From positions 992,001-1,056,000 of the forward strand of contig OZ220748.1 of assembly GCA_965117035.1 (NCBI GenBank): DNA of 64,000 nt, read 5' to 3'. The notes beneath the pieces were generated by a model. The model made no database searches. It saw only the letters and a program-made list of their open reading frames with translations, and was not told the origin of the DNA. Positions 33,362-41,131 of this stretch are shown in pieces (position 1 is the first letter of the stretch; each line of letters opens with the position of its first letter). Made by a program: the position numbers and the translations under genes. This stretch comes from CAZENU01 sp965117035 (GTDB lineage Bacteria; Chloroflexota; Dehalococcoidia; Lucifugimonadales; CAZENU01).

Positions 33362-34306
33362 CTACAGCCACGTCAGGCCGACGGTATCGACGACCGACTC
33401 GACCTGCTCGCGGGACGGCTGGCTGGCGACGGCGCCCCTGGCCCCGACCTTGAGGCCCGCGCTCGCGGCGCCCCACCGCGCGCCCTCGAACGGCCCCCAG
33501 CCCCGGACGATGCCGTGCAGCACCCCGGCGGCGAATGCGTCGCCCGCGCCGGTCGTGTCCGAGACGCCCGCGGGCGCGATCGCGTCGACCCTGGCGACGC
33601 GGTCGGGCGTCGCGACCCAGGAGCCGTCCGCGCCGCACTTGACGGCGCAGAATCCGACTCCGCGTTCCAGCAGAAACTCGATCGCGGCCATCTCAGAGTC
33701 GACCCCGAGCAGCGTCTGCGTCTCCGAGGGATGGCTCACAAAGGCGATGTCGGCGTACCGGAGGGTGTCCTGCACCGTCGCCCGCGCATCCTCCGCCGAC
33801 CAGAGGTTGAGCCTCAGGTTCGTGTCGTAGGAGACGGTGACGCCGAGCCTGCGAGCCATCTTCGCCGCCTCGACCACCGTCTGCCGGGCCGACGGCGACG
33901 TCGCCTGCAGGATGGCGCTGACGTGCAGCACGCGGGCCGAGCCGATGTAGTCCTCGTCCAGGTCGTCGGGCGTCATCGTACTGGCCGCGCTGCCGTTGCG
34001 GTAGTAGACGAACTCGCGGTCGGCGTCGGGCAGCAGCGAGATGAAGTGGACGCCGTTGAATCCGTCGACGCGCTTCACGCGGCTCGTGTCCAGACCCACC
34101 TTGTGGAACTCGGTCAGCAGGTAGTCGGCGAACGGGTCGTCGCCCATGCGTGTTATGTACCCGCACGAGGAGCCGAGGCGGGCGGCCATCAGGGCGGCGT
34201 TGCAGGTGTCGCCCGCGTAGGCCCTGTGGAACAGCGACGCCTCGCCGATCGGCTCGTCGCTGAACAGCTCGACCAGGCACTCGCCTACCGCCACGATCTC
34301 AGGCAC
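33362..34306 (-). CDS. PfkB-family carbohydrate kinase (2-keto-3-deoxygluconate kinase-like)
   Basis: Ribokinase-fold sugar kinase of 314 residues. PfkB signature 2 is DTTGAGDAFAAGVL, with the catalytic Asp, and an N-terminal AVGECLVELF and GDTCNAALMAARLG are typical of KDG kinases, as is FVYYRNGSAASTMTPDDL. It phosphorylates a sugar or sugar acid with ATP; KDG is the best guess and would link to the enolase-superfamily dehydratase at 53.9 kb. The GTG start is at 34304-34306. It lies 168 bases downstream of the phosphonate-type transporter genes; that gap shows no clear feature. Confidence 0.85.
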   Translation of the reverse strand: MPEIVAVGECLVELFSDEPIGEASLFHRAYAGDTCNAALMAARLGSSCGYITRMGDDPFADYLLTEFHKVGLDTSRVKRVDGFNGVHFISLLPDADREFVYYRNGSAASTMTPDDLDEDYIGSARVLHVSAILQATSPSARQTVVEAAKMARRLGVTVSYDTNLRLNLWSAEDARATVQDTLRYADIAFVSHPSETQTLLGVDSEMAAIEFLLERGVGFCAVKCGADGSWVATPDRVARVDAIAPAGVSDTTGAGDAFAAGVLHGIVRGWGPFEGARWGAASAGLKVGARGAVASQPSREQVESVVDTVGLTWL

Positions 34307-34474
34307 GCCTACGGTCCTCCGCTTGCGGCTCCCACGTCTTCCCGGACCGATGGGTCACACTCCCAACCTTCGTTAAGGGGAAGACTGCCCCCTTGCCCCG
34401 GACTCTTGTCAGGAGTGGGGGTGGCCCCCATCCATGCACCGAAGCCACAGGGTACAGGTGTTCGGCCGAGCGGT

Positions 34475-35344
34475 CTACCGGACAAGCCTTCGCAGGTACA
34501 TGCTGACCAGGTCGACCGCGACGACGAGCAGTATGTACCACACCAGCAGCAGGGCGACGTCGGTGTAGCGGAACAGGCTCATGTCGAGCCGGAACTCCCT
34601 GCCGAGGCCGCCCGCGCCCACGAACCCGACGACGATGGTTGTCCTGATGACGACCTCCCACCGGTAGAGCAGGTACGTCAGGAGCTGCGGCAGCGCCTGC
34701 GGGACGATGCCGTAGAACAGCACCTGGGACGAGGACGCCCCGGCGGCCTGCAGGGCGCGGGCGGGCCGCGGGTCGAGATTCTCTACGACCTCGGCCGCGA
34801 GCTTGCCGACGATGCCGTAGTTGTGCAGCCCCAGCGCGATCGCGCCGGGGATGATTCCCGGCGAGAAGAAGAAGATGACGATCATCGCCATCAGCAGCTC
34901 GGGGATACCGCGGGTGACGATGAACAGCCCGCGCACGACGTAGAAGAGGACGCGACGGATCGGATGCCTGGCCGTCGACGCGTCGTCCGAGCCGAGCCGC
35001 CGGGCCGCGGGCAGGAAGGTGAGCATCACCCCGACGCCGGCGAAGACGATGGCCAGCACGCTCATCGCCAGCGTGCGGTACGCGAGCTCGGCGGCTTCGG
35101 CCCACTTGCTCCACTCCAGGAACGCGGGCGTGCGCTCGGAGCCTCGACCCGCCAGGTCGCCGACGAATCGCGCGGCCGCGGCCCAGCCATCCGCGGAGAG
35201 GAGATCGCCGATGCCGCTGTCGTCGTCCGAGAGGATGTACGCCCACGACGCCGCGGCCAGCACGAGGAAGACGACCACGGACAGCGCCGCCGGGCTGGTC
35301 CGGCGTCTCGCGGCGCGGGCTCCGGTATGAGTTGGACCGCTCAC
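34475..35344 (-). CDS. Phosphonate-type ABC transporter permease (PhnE-like), second copy
   Basis: Membrane permease of 289 residues and about six helices. The EAA loop that contacts the ATPase is ARALQAAGASSSQVLFYGIVPQ, and the C-terminal IRTTIVVGFVGAGGLGREF is a PhnE hallmark. The GTG start at 35342-35344 overlaps the stop of the upstream permease as GTGA, so the two are translated together and probably form a heterodimer. It is the last transporter gene of the unit SBP-ATPase-permease-permease. Confidence 0.88.
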   Translation of the reverse strand: MSGPTHTGARAARRRTSPAALSVVVFLVLAAASWAYILSDDDSGIGDLLSADGWAAAARFVGDLAGRGSERTPAFLEWSKWAEAAELAYRTLAMSVLAIVFAGVGVMLTFLPAARRLGSDDASTARHPIRRVLFYVVRGLFIVTRGIPELLMAMIVIFFFSPGIIPGAIALGLHNYGIVGKLAAEVVENLDPRPARALQAAGASSSQVLFYGIVPQALPQLLTYLLYRWEVVIRTTIVVGFVGAGGLGREFRLDMSLFRYTDVALLLVWYILLVVAVDLVSMYLRRLVR

Positions 35345-36189
35345 GTGGTCAGCGACCTCCGCACCCACGAGCTCCAGGCGTCCACCAGCGCGACGAGGGC
35401 GATGATGGCGTAGAGCAGCGTCCAGACCTCGCGGTAGAGCAGGTCGTCGAGCGATAGCTGCACCTGAAGGCCGAGGCCGCCAACGCCGACGAACCCCATG
35501 ATCGCCACGGCCCGGATGGCGCACTCGAGGCGGTAGAAGCCGTAGCCGAGCATGTCGGGCAGCGCCATCGGCAGACGGCCGTAGAGGAGCACCTTCAGCT
35601 CCGACGCGCCGGACGCCCGCAGCGCCCTCAGCGGCTCCTCCGGCACGTCGTTCAGGATGTCGGCGAATATCCGGCCCAGGATGCCGCCGTACGGTATCGC
35701 CAGCGCCAGGATCGCGGCCATCGGCGACAGCCCCAGCGCGGCGACGAACAGCCACGCCCACACGAGCTCGTGGATAGCCCGCATGACGCCGAGCAGGGCC
35801 CTCAGGCCCCCTACGGCCGGGACCGCGACGCCGCGCGACCGGAACAGCACCCCCGACGCCGCCGCGCCGAGGAGCAGGCCAAGCGGCGCGGCCAGGCAGA
35901 TTCCCGCAACCGCGTAGGCCACCGTCGTCCACGCCGACTCGAGCGTCAACTTCAGGAAGGGCGGCGACAGCTCCGGGGTGACGGCGGCGCGCAGGATCTC
36001 GGCGAGCGAGTCGAGGCCGCCCGGGTGCAGGATGGGCTCGCTCCAGGCGACGGCCGTAAGGCTCCACAGGAACGCGGCCGCCATCAGGACGGTCAGCAGG
36101 CCCTTGCCGCCGAGCAGGCCCGGGTTCAGCCCCAGCGGCCGGCTATTCGAGATCGTAGAGTCGGCGGAGCGCGTCATCTTCGAGCTCAT
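35341..36189 (-). CDS. Phosphonate-type ABC transporter permease (PhnE-like), first copy
   Basis: Permease of 282 residues with about six helices. The EAA loop reads LRALRASGASELKVLLYGRLP and is followed by AIRAVAIMGFVGVGGLGLQ, parallel to the second permease, so the two arose by duplication. The ATG at 36189 overlaps the ATPase gene by 47 bases; an ATG four codons downstream is possible. It works with the ATPase and solute-binding protein encoded just upstream. Confidence 0.87.
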   Translation of the reverse strand: MSSKMTRSADSTISNSRPLGLNPGLLGGKGLLTVLMAAAFLWSLTAVAWSEPILHPGGLDSLAEILRAAVTPELSPPFLKLTLESAWTTVAYAVAGICLAAPLGLLLGAAASGVLFRSRGVAVPAVGGLRALLGVMRAIHELVWAWLFVAALGLSPMAAILALAIPYGGILGRIFADILNDVPEEPLRALRASGASELKVLLYGRLPMALPDMLGYGFYRLECAIRAVAIMGFVGVGGLGLQVQLSLDDLLYREVWTLLYAIIALVALVDAWSSWVRRSLTT

Positions 36190-36889
36190 CCATGGGGACG
36201 TCGAACCGCAGCCGGCCGTCGCGCAGGCCGAGCGCCCTCGTGAAGTAGCGTCTCGCCAGGTCGACGGAGTGTACGCTCGCGATCAGCGTGTTCCCGGACT
36301 CGGCGACGATCCCGGTCAGCAGGCGGACGATGTCGTCGGCGCGCGTCGGGTCCAGCGACGCGACCGGCTCGTCCGCGACTACGATGCCGGGCCGCTGCAC
36401 GAGCAGCCGGGCCAGCGCGACCCGCTGCTGCTCGCCGCCGGAGAGGCGTGACGTCCGCTCGTACAGCTTGTCCGCGATGCCGACGCGCTCGACCGCCGCG
36501 ACGGCCATGCCGCGGTCTCGGGCCGCCACGAGGGACAGCAGCGAGCGCCACAGGCCCCACTCGCCGAGGCGGCCCGCCAGCACGTTGTGGACGACGGGGA
36601 GGTGGGGCACGAGGTCCAGCTGCTGGTGTATGACGCCGACCAGCGCGGCCAGCTCCCTTCCCGGCCGCAGTCCGGCCAGGTCGCGGCCCGACAGCGCCAC
36701 GGCGCCCACGTCGGGCCGGACGACGCCGGCGACCAGGTGCAGCAGCGTCGTCTTGCCGCTGCCGCTCGGGCCGAGCACCGCCACACGCTCTCCCCGGCCC
36801 ACCCGCAGCGACAGCGGGGCGAGCGCCACCGTGTCAGCGTACGACTTGCCGACCGCCTCCAGGGAGATCTCGGCGTCGGACGCGCTCAC
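36143..36889 (-). CDS. Phosphonate-type ABC transporter ATP-binding protein (PhnC-like)
   Basis: ATPase of 248 residues that powers the import system. Walker A is GPSGSGKTTLLHL, the Q-loop is VIHQQLDLV, the signature is LSGGEQQRVALARLL, Walker B is GIVVADEPVASLDP and the H-loop is ASVHSVDLAR. The Q-loop sequence and WRSLLSLV insertion are characteristic of PhnC proteins. The GTG at 36887-36889 overlaps the stop of the binding-protein gene as GTGA. Confidence 0.9.
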   Translation of the reverse strand: MSASDAEISLEAVGKSYADTVALAPLSLRVGRGERVAVLGPSGSGKTTLLHLVAGVVRPDVGAVALSGRDLAGLRPGRELAALVGVIHQQLDLVPHLPVVHNVLAGRLGEWGLWRSLLSLVAARDRGMAVAAVERVGIADKLYERTSRLSGGEQQRVALARLLVQRPGIVVADEPVASLDPTRADDIVRLLTGIVAESGNTLIASVHSVDLARRYFTRALGLRDGRLRFDVPMDELEDDALRRLYDLE

Positions 36890-37773
36890 TCGATCATCCC
36901 CAGCCGGCGGGCGACATCCTCGATGGCGGCGTAGTTCTCGTTGGACGTGGCGATGAAGGAGTCGGCCTGGAACGCCTCCAGCAGCGCGCGGCCGTCGGCG
37001 TCGTCCGACATCGCCAGCAGGGCGTCCCGCAGCCTGCCGGTGAACCCGGCGCCGAAGGCGTCGTCGAGGTCGGGCCGCACCGTCCAGTTGTAGTCGTAGT
37101 AGGGCTCCGTGGTCTGCAGGACGCGCACCTTCTCGAGGTCCGCCCTGCCCTCCTCGACGGCCCTCGACCACACCGCCTCGTTCAGGGCGCCGGCCTGGTA
37201 CGCGCCGCTCTCGACCAGCTTCCACGTCTTGTCGTGGGACCCGGAGAAGTTGGGCAGCCCGCGGAAGTCGGAGTCGGGGTCGACGCCGGCGCGCAGCAGG
37301 AAGTGGCGCGGCATGAGGTGGCCGGACGTGGAGCTCTCGCTGCCGAACGTGAACGTCAGGCCGCGGAGGTCGGCCAGGCTCCCGGCCTCCACGTCGGCGC
37401 CGACGACGAAGACGGACAGGAAGCGCTCGTCCCTCGGACGCTGCGCGATGGCCTGTGCGCCCGGCACCGCGTTGCGGGCCTGCACGCCGGTGAGCCCGCC
37501 GTACCACGCCAGGTGGATGTCGCCGTTCCTGAAGCCGGTGACGACGGCGGCGTAGTCGACGCTGGGGACGTACTCGACCTCGACCCCGAGGCGTTCGCCC
37601 AGGTAGTCGGCCAGGCTTCCGAACCGCCGCACGAGCAGCGCGGTGTCCTGGTCCGGGATGCCGCCGACGTACAGTGTCTCGCCATTCGGGTCGTCCGAGC
37701 CGCAGGCGGCCGTCGGCGCGGCCACGAGGAGCGGCAGTACCAGGACGCCAACGATCGCTGCTATTCGAACCAC
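36886..37773 (-). CDS. Phosphate/phosphonate-type solute-binding lipoprotein (PhnD-like)
   Basis: Extracytoplasmic binding protein of 295 residues with a signal peptide and likely lipidated Cys in PTAACGSDD at about residue 28. The PhnD-type fold is clear: GGIPDQDTALLVRRFGSLADYL, NGDIHLAWYGGLTGV, and the ligand-binding loop FGSESSTSGHLMP, whose Ser-Ser-Thr-Ser residues hold the phosphonate or phosphite group in known members. The GTG at 37773 was chosen because GGAGG lies five bases upstream; an ATG at 37791 would put the ribosome binding site inside the gene. The ligand may be a phosphonate, phosphite or phosphate ester; no C-P lyase or phosphonatase genes are in view. Confidence 0.87.
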   Translation of the reverse strand: MVRIAAIVGVLVLPLLVAAPTAACGSDDPNGETLYVGGIPDQDTALLVRRFGSLADYLGERLGVEVEYVPSVDYAAVVTGFRNGDIHLAWYGGLTGVQARNAVPGAQAIAQRPRDERFLSVFVVGADVEAGSLADLRGLTFTFGSESSTSGHLMPRHFLLRAGVDPDSDFRGLPNFSGSHDKTWKLVESGAYQAGALNEAVWSRAVEEGRADLEKVRVLQTTEPYYDYNWTVRPDLDDAFGAGFTGRLRDALLAMSDDADGRALLEAFQADSFIATSNENYAAIEDVARRLGMIE

Positions 37774-38041
37774 GAGAACCTCCGTGAACATCGTCAATTG
37801 CAGGCAGGCGACGGAGAGCGGTGGTGGCTCGAGGCGGGCCCACGCCGACCGGGACAAGACAGAGAATCGCGACAGCCGTTACCGGCTACGGTCGGTCAGG
37901 GGGAGGAAAGGCTACAGAACGCACCACGCCCGCGTGGAGTTCACGCTCAGGTGAAACCGGTGGGCGTTGGGACTGCCTTCTGCGCCATGTCGCGCGAATG
38001 CTAGTGGACGGCGGCGTCCCAGTCAACACGCGCGGCCGGAC

Positions 38042-38345
38042 ATAACTGTTCAGAGTTGCTGAGAGGAACGCCACCACTACCGTCGTTGCCGCGAAGGCGG
38101 GAATCCATCCCCGGCAGGGTGCGTCGCCGTCAAACAGCCGGTTTGTCGGGTTGTATGTGGTCTAGCCCCTCGACTCTGAACAGCTACGGCCGGACGTGGC
38201 CCGCCGCTCCGGGCGGGCTGTATCGAAGGGCGGCGCCGATGGTCGTGTGCGCCCTCGATACGCTTCGCTACTCGGGGTGAACGGGTTGCCTTGGGGGTGA
38301 GGTGAGGAGGACAGGCGCTTCTGCAACTCTGAACAGTTACGGCCG
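38042..38345. repeat. Three CTCTGAACAGTTAC boxes with a GGCCCGCC hairpin
   Basis: Fills most of the 642-base gap 37774-38415. The box occurs at 38042-38058 (reverse), 38171-38187 and 38324-38340. The hairpin 38198-38219 repeats that at 28671, and the stretch leading to 38324 (GTGAGGTGAGGAGGACAGGC) repeats 28700-28720. The reverse box and its flank up to about 38110 match the 18541-18590 element inverted. No gene is seen. Confidence 0.72.
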
Positions 38346-38415
38346 GACAGGTGAGACTCACGGCGCGTTTCCGGTAGAATTCGCGGGAACAGAATCTCAG
38401 TCGAGGTATGACGGC

Positions 38416-38508
38416 ATGGAGTGGAAGTGCGACAAGTGCGGTCACATCAACCCGCCGACACGGAGCGTCTTCTGCGGCAAGTGCGGCAAGCGGCGCGACG
38501 AGGACTAG
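38416..38508 (+). CDS. Zinc-ribbon microprotein, 30 residues
   Basis: A tiny open frame, MEWKCDKCGHINPPTRSVFC at its start, with two CxxC knuckles (Cys5, Cys8, Cys20, Cys23) and a basic-acidic tail. This is a complete rubredoxin-like/RanBP2-like zinc ribbon and little else. GAGG lies about nine bases before the ATG. Codon use is GC-rich in the third position like its neighbours. It converges on plsY. The cysteine spacing makes chance unlikely, but expression is unproven. Confidence 0.55.
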   Translation: MEWKCDKCGHINPPTRSVFCGKCGKRRDED

Positions 38509-38547
38509 CACGCCCGCTCGGGGACGCGGCGCCGGGATCGAGCGGCG

Positions 38548-39216
38548 TTACTCGTTCTCGATCTTGTAGTAGAGCTTGGGCTCGGTGCCGTCGATCACAC
38601 CCTTCAGCCTGGGGGCGTGCCGTATGAATACTATGGCGGCCAGGACCACGACGGCGGCGGCCGCGACGACGGCGTCGTCCGCGTCGTCCCGGAAGAAGCG
38701 CAGCAACACGTCCGCGTCGTCCCGGAAGAAGCCGAAGAACACGACCGCGGCGATGCCGGTGACGACCGTGCCAATGATCTGTCCGAGCACGAGCAGCCGC
38801 GTGGCGCCTACGGTCACGAAGAAGCCGGCGACCCAGACCGGCACCAGCCAGGGCTCGAGGTAGCACAGCACGGGAAGGCCGGTGGCGATTCCCTTGCCGC
38901 CCTGGAACCTCAGGAACGGGGTGTAGTTGTGCCCCACGACGGACGCGAGCCCTCCCACGGCGCCGCCGATGAACCCGCTGCCGCCCGTGGCGTCCGCGAG
39001 CAGGTAACCGACCCCGATCGCGAGAACGCCCTTGGCGACGTCTCCGAGCAGGTTAGCGCCGGTCAGCACCTTCGAGCCGGTCGCGCGGAGCACGTTGAGC
39101 GTGCCCACGTTCGCGGAGCCAAGCTCCAGGATGTTCTTGCCGGTGGAGCGCTTGACGATCAGGTACGCCGTCGGGACCGAGCCGAACAGGTAGCCCAGCA
39201 GCGCGGCCAGCACCAT
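38548..39216 (-). CDS. plsY: Glycerol-3-phosphate acyltransferase PlsY
   Basis: Integral membrane enzyme that acylates glycerol-3-phosphate from acyl-phosphate, the first step of phospholipid synthesis. Motif 1 is GSVPTAYLI, followed by GSANVGTLNVLR (GSGNxGxTN in most), and motif 3 is GHNYTPFLRFQGGKGIAT. Five helices are expected; 222 residues is slightly long because of a cytoplasmic loop with a direct repeat, FFRDDADVLLRFFRDDADDA. The ATG is at 39216. It precedes the 133-bp repeat array. Confidence 0.92.
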   Translation of the reverse strand: MVLAALLGYLFGSVPTAYLIVKRSTGKNILELGSANVGTLNVLRATGSKVLTGANLLGDVAKGVLAIGVGYLLADATGGSGFIGGAVGGLASVVGHNYTPFLRFQGGKGIATGLPVLCYLEPWLVPVWVAGFFVTVGATRLLVLGQIIGTVVTGIAAVVFFGFFRDDADVLLRFFRDDADDAVVAAAAVVVLAAIVFIRHAPRLKGVIDGTEPKLYYKIENE

Positions 39217-39332
39217 GACAGCGATGTCTTGCAGAATTCCGCGTCACCTTCCCTTCGCGGGCCCGGAGCCGGCTGTGCGAATTCAGCGACCAAGTATATT
39301 GGCGTACCCATCCCAATGCAAACGCAGTCGGT

Positions 39333-40400
39333 GGCTTCACCCTGTCGCCCCGAGTGCAGAGAGGGACCCGGGGGAGGGGGCCGCCCGACATTGCCCACGA
39401 CGCCGTCCCGCCTCGCCCCAGGCCCTTCGACTGCGCTCAGGGCGACAGGTGCCAGGGAGTCTGAGCGGCTTCGCCCTGTCGTCCCGAGCGCAGAGAGGGA
39501 CCTGGGGAGGGGCCGCCCGACATTGCCCACGACGCGATCCCGCCCCTCCCCAGGCCCTTCGACTGCGCTCAGGGCGACAGGTGCCGGGGAGCCGGAGCGA
39601 CTTCGCCCTGTCGTCCCGAGCGTAGAGAGGGACCTGGGGAGGGGGCCGCCCGACATTGCCCACGACGCCGTCCCGCCCCACCCCAGGCCCTTCGACTGCG
39701 CTCAGGGCGACAGTTGCCGGGGAGTCTGAGCGGCTTCGCCCTGTCGCCCCCGAGCGCAGAGAGGGACCTGGGGAGGGGGCCGCCCGACATTGCCCACGAC
39801 GCCGTCCCGCCCTCCCCAGGCCCTTCGACTGCGCTCAGGGCGACAGGTGCCGGGGAGTCTGAGCGGCCGCGATCTGTCGTCCCGTGCGTAGAGAGGGACC
39901 TGGGGAGGGGCCCGATCGACATTGCCCACGACGCCGTCCCGCCCCTCCCCAGGCCCTTCGGCTCCGCTCAGGGCGACAGGTGCCGGGGAGCCGGAGCGGC
40001 TTCGCCCTGTCGTCCCGAGCGCAGAGAGGGACCTGGGGAGGGGGCCGCTCGACATTGCCCACGACGCGATCCCGCCCCTCCCCAGGCCCTTCGACTGCGC
40101 TCAGGGCGACAGTTGCCGGGGAGTCTGAGCGGCCGCGATCTGTCGTCCCGAGTGCAGAGAGGGACCTGGAGAGGGGGCCGCCCGACATTGCCCACGACGC
40201 GATCCCGCCCCGCCCCAGGCCCTTCGGCTCCGCTCAGGGCGACAGGTGCCGGGGAGTCTGAGCGGCCGCGATCTGTCGTCCCGAGCGCAGAGAGGGACCT
40301 AGTAGGGAGGGGCCGCCCGACATTGCCCACGACGCCGTCCCGCCCCGCCCCAGGCCCTTCGGGCTCCGCTCGGGGCGACAGGTGCCGGGGAGCCGAAGCG
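39333..40400. repeat. Tandem array of eight 133-bp palindromic units
   Basis: Occupies nearly all of the 1204-base gap between plsY and the HAD gene. Units begin near 39333, 39467, 39599, 39732, 39865, 39998, 40131 and 40264. Each has a left arm (CTGTCGTCCCGAGCG...GGGACCTGGGGAGGGG), a central GACATTGCCCACGACGC spacer, and a right arm (CCTCCCCAGGCCCTTCG...TCAGGGCGACAG) that is close to the reverse complement of the left, so each unit can fold to a hairpin of about 37 bp. Units differ at scattered sites (for example GGCTTCGCC versus GGCCGCGAT at unit junctions). Open frames through it in all phases are artefacts. Confidence 0.93.
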
Positions 40401-40420
40401 GCCCGGGAACGTGACCGCCC

Positions 40421-41131
40421 TCAGTCGCCCCAGGACTCGACGGGCCAGCCGCGGTCTTCGGCGATCCTGCCGAGGCGGCGGTCGGGGTTGACGGCGACAG
40501 GGTTGCCGACGCTCTCCAGGAACTGCTGGTCGGCGTAGGAGTCGCCGTAGGCGTAGCAGTGCGCGAGGTCGATGTCCGTGGAGTCGCTGAGGCGACGCAG
40601 GGCCTCCGCCTTGTGCTCGCCGTTGAGCGGCCCGCCAACGAGGCGGCCGGTCAGCCGGCTGCCGTCCATCTCGGGCTCGGTGGCCAAGAGGATGTCCGCC
40701 CCGAGGGCGGCCGCGAGGGGCTTGAGCACGGGCTCGAGGCTGCCGCTGACGATGCCTATCCGGTGCCCCCGCTCGCGGTGCTCTTCGAGCCTGGCGACCG
40801 CCCGCGGGTACAGGCTGTCGCGCCAGTAGCGCTCGACGTCCCGCTCCGCCCAGGCCTCCAGCTCCTCGCGCTCGACGCCGGCGTACTTCCTGTAGAAGAC
40901 GGTGCAGAAGAGATTGCGGCTGAGCCGGTCGAGCAGCTTGTAGTAGGGGATCTTCGGCACGACCGATGCGATGCGCAGCCAGCGCTCCAGCCGCGGCGCG
41001 CGTTCGTTGCGGAACTCGATGTACGTGAGGACGATGTTGGTCGAGCCGAGCGTGCCGTCCACGTCGAAGAAGGCGACGGGCGGGCTCGCCGACTCCGGCG
41101 CGGTCTCGTCGGGCGTCGTGGCGTCGCTCAG
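40421..41131 (-). CDS. HAD-IB family phosphatase
   Basis: HAD hydrolase of 236 residues. Motif I is FFDVDGTLGSTN with nucleophile Asp23 and Asp25, motif II is the serine of GIVSGSLEPVLKP, and motif IV is YAYGDSYADQQFL. The helical cap after motif I (YIEFRNERAPRLERW) places it in the HAD-IB group near SerB and the CicA-like phosphatases that accompany PlsC acyltransferases. No ATG, GTG or TTG is available; a CTG at 41129-41131, seven bases after GGAGG and overlapping the upstream stop as CTGA, is the probable start. It probably dephosphorylates a lipid intermediate of the operon. Confidence 0.85.
   Translation of the reverse strand: MSDATTPDETAPESASPPVAFFDVDGTLGSTNIVLTYIEFRNERAPRLERWLRIASVVPKIPYYKLLDRLSRNLFCTVFYRKYAGVEREELEAWAERDVERYWRDSLYPRAVARLEEHRERGHRIGIVSGSLEPVLKPLAAALGADILLATEPEMDGSRLTGRLVGGPLNGEHKAEALRRLSDSTDIDLAHCYAYGDSYADQQFLESVGNPVAVNPDRRLGRIAEDRGWPVESWGD

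Noticed and set aside
39333..40400. Tandem repeats considered as a CRISPR array
   Set aside because: Unit length of 133 bp, palindromic arms, constant rather than unique spacers and no cas genes rule it out.
39159..40538. Many long open frames on both strands across the tandem repeats
   Set aside because: They exist because the GC-rich units lack stops in several phases; repetitive translations such as GPGEG and RDLGRG carry no protein signal.
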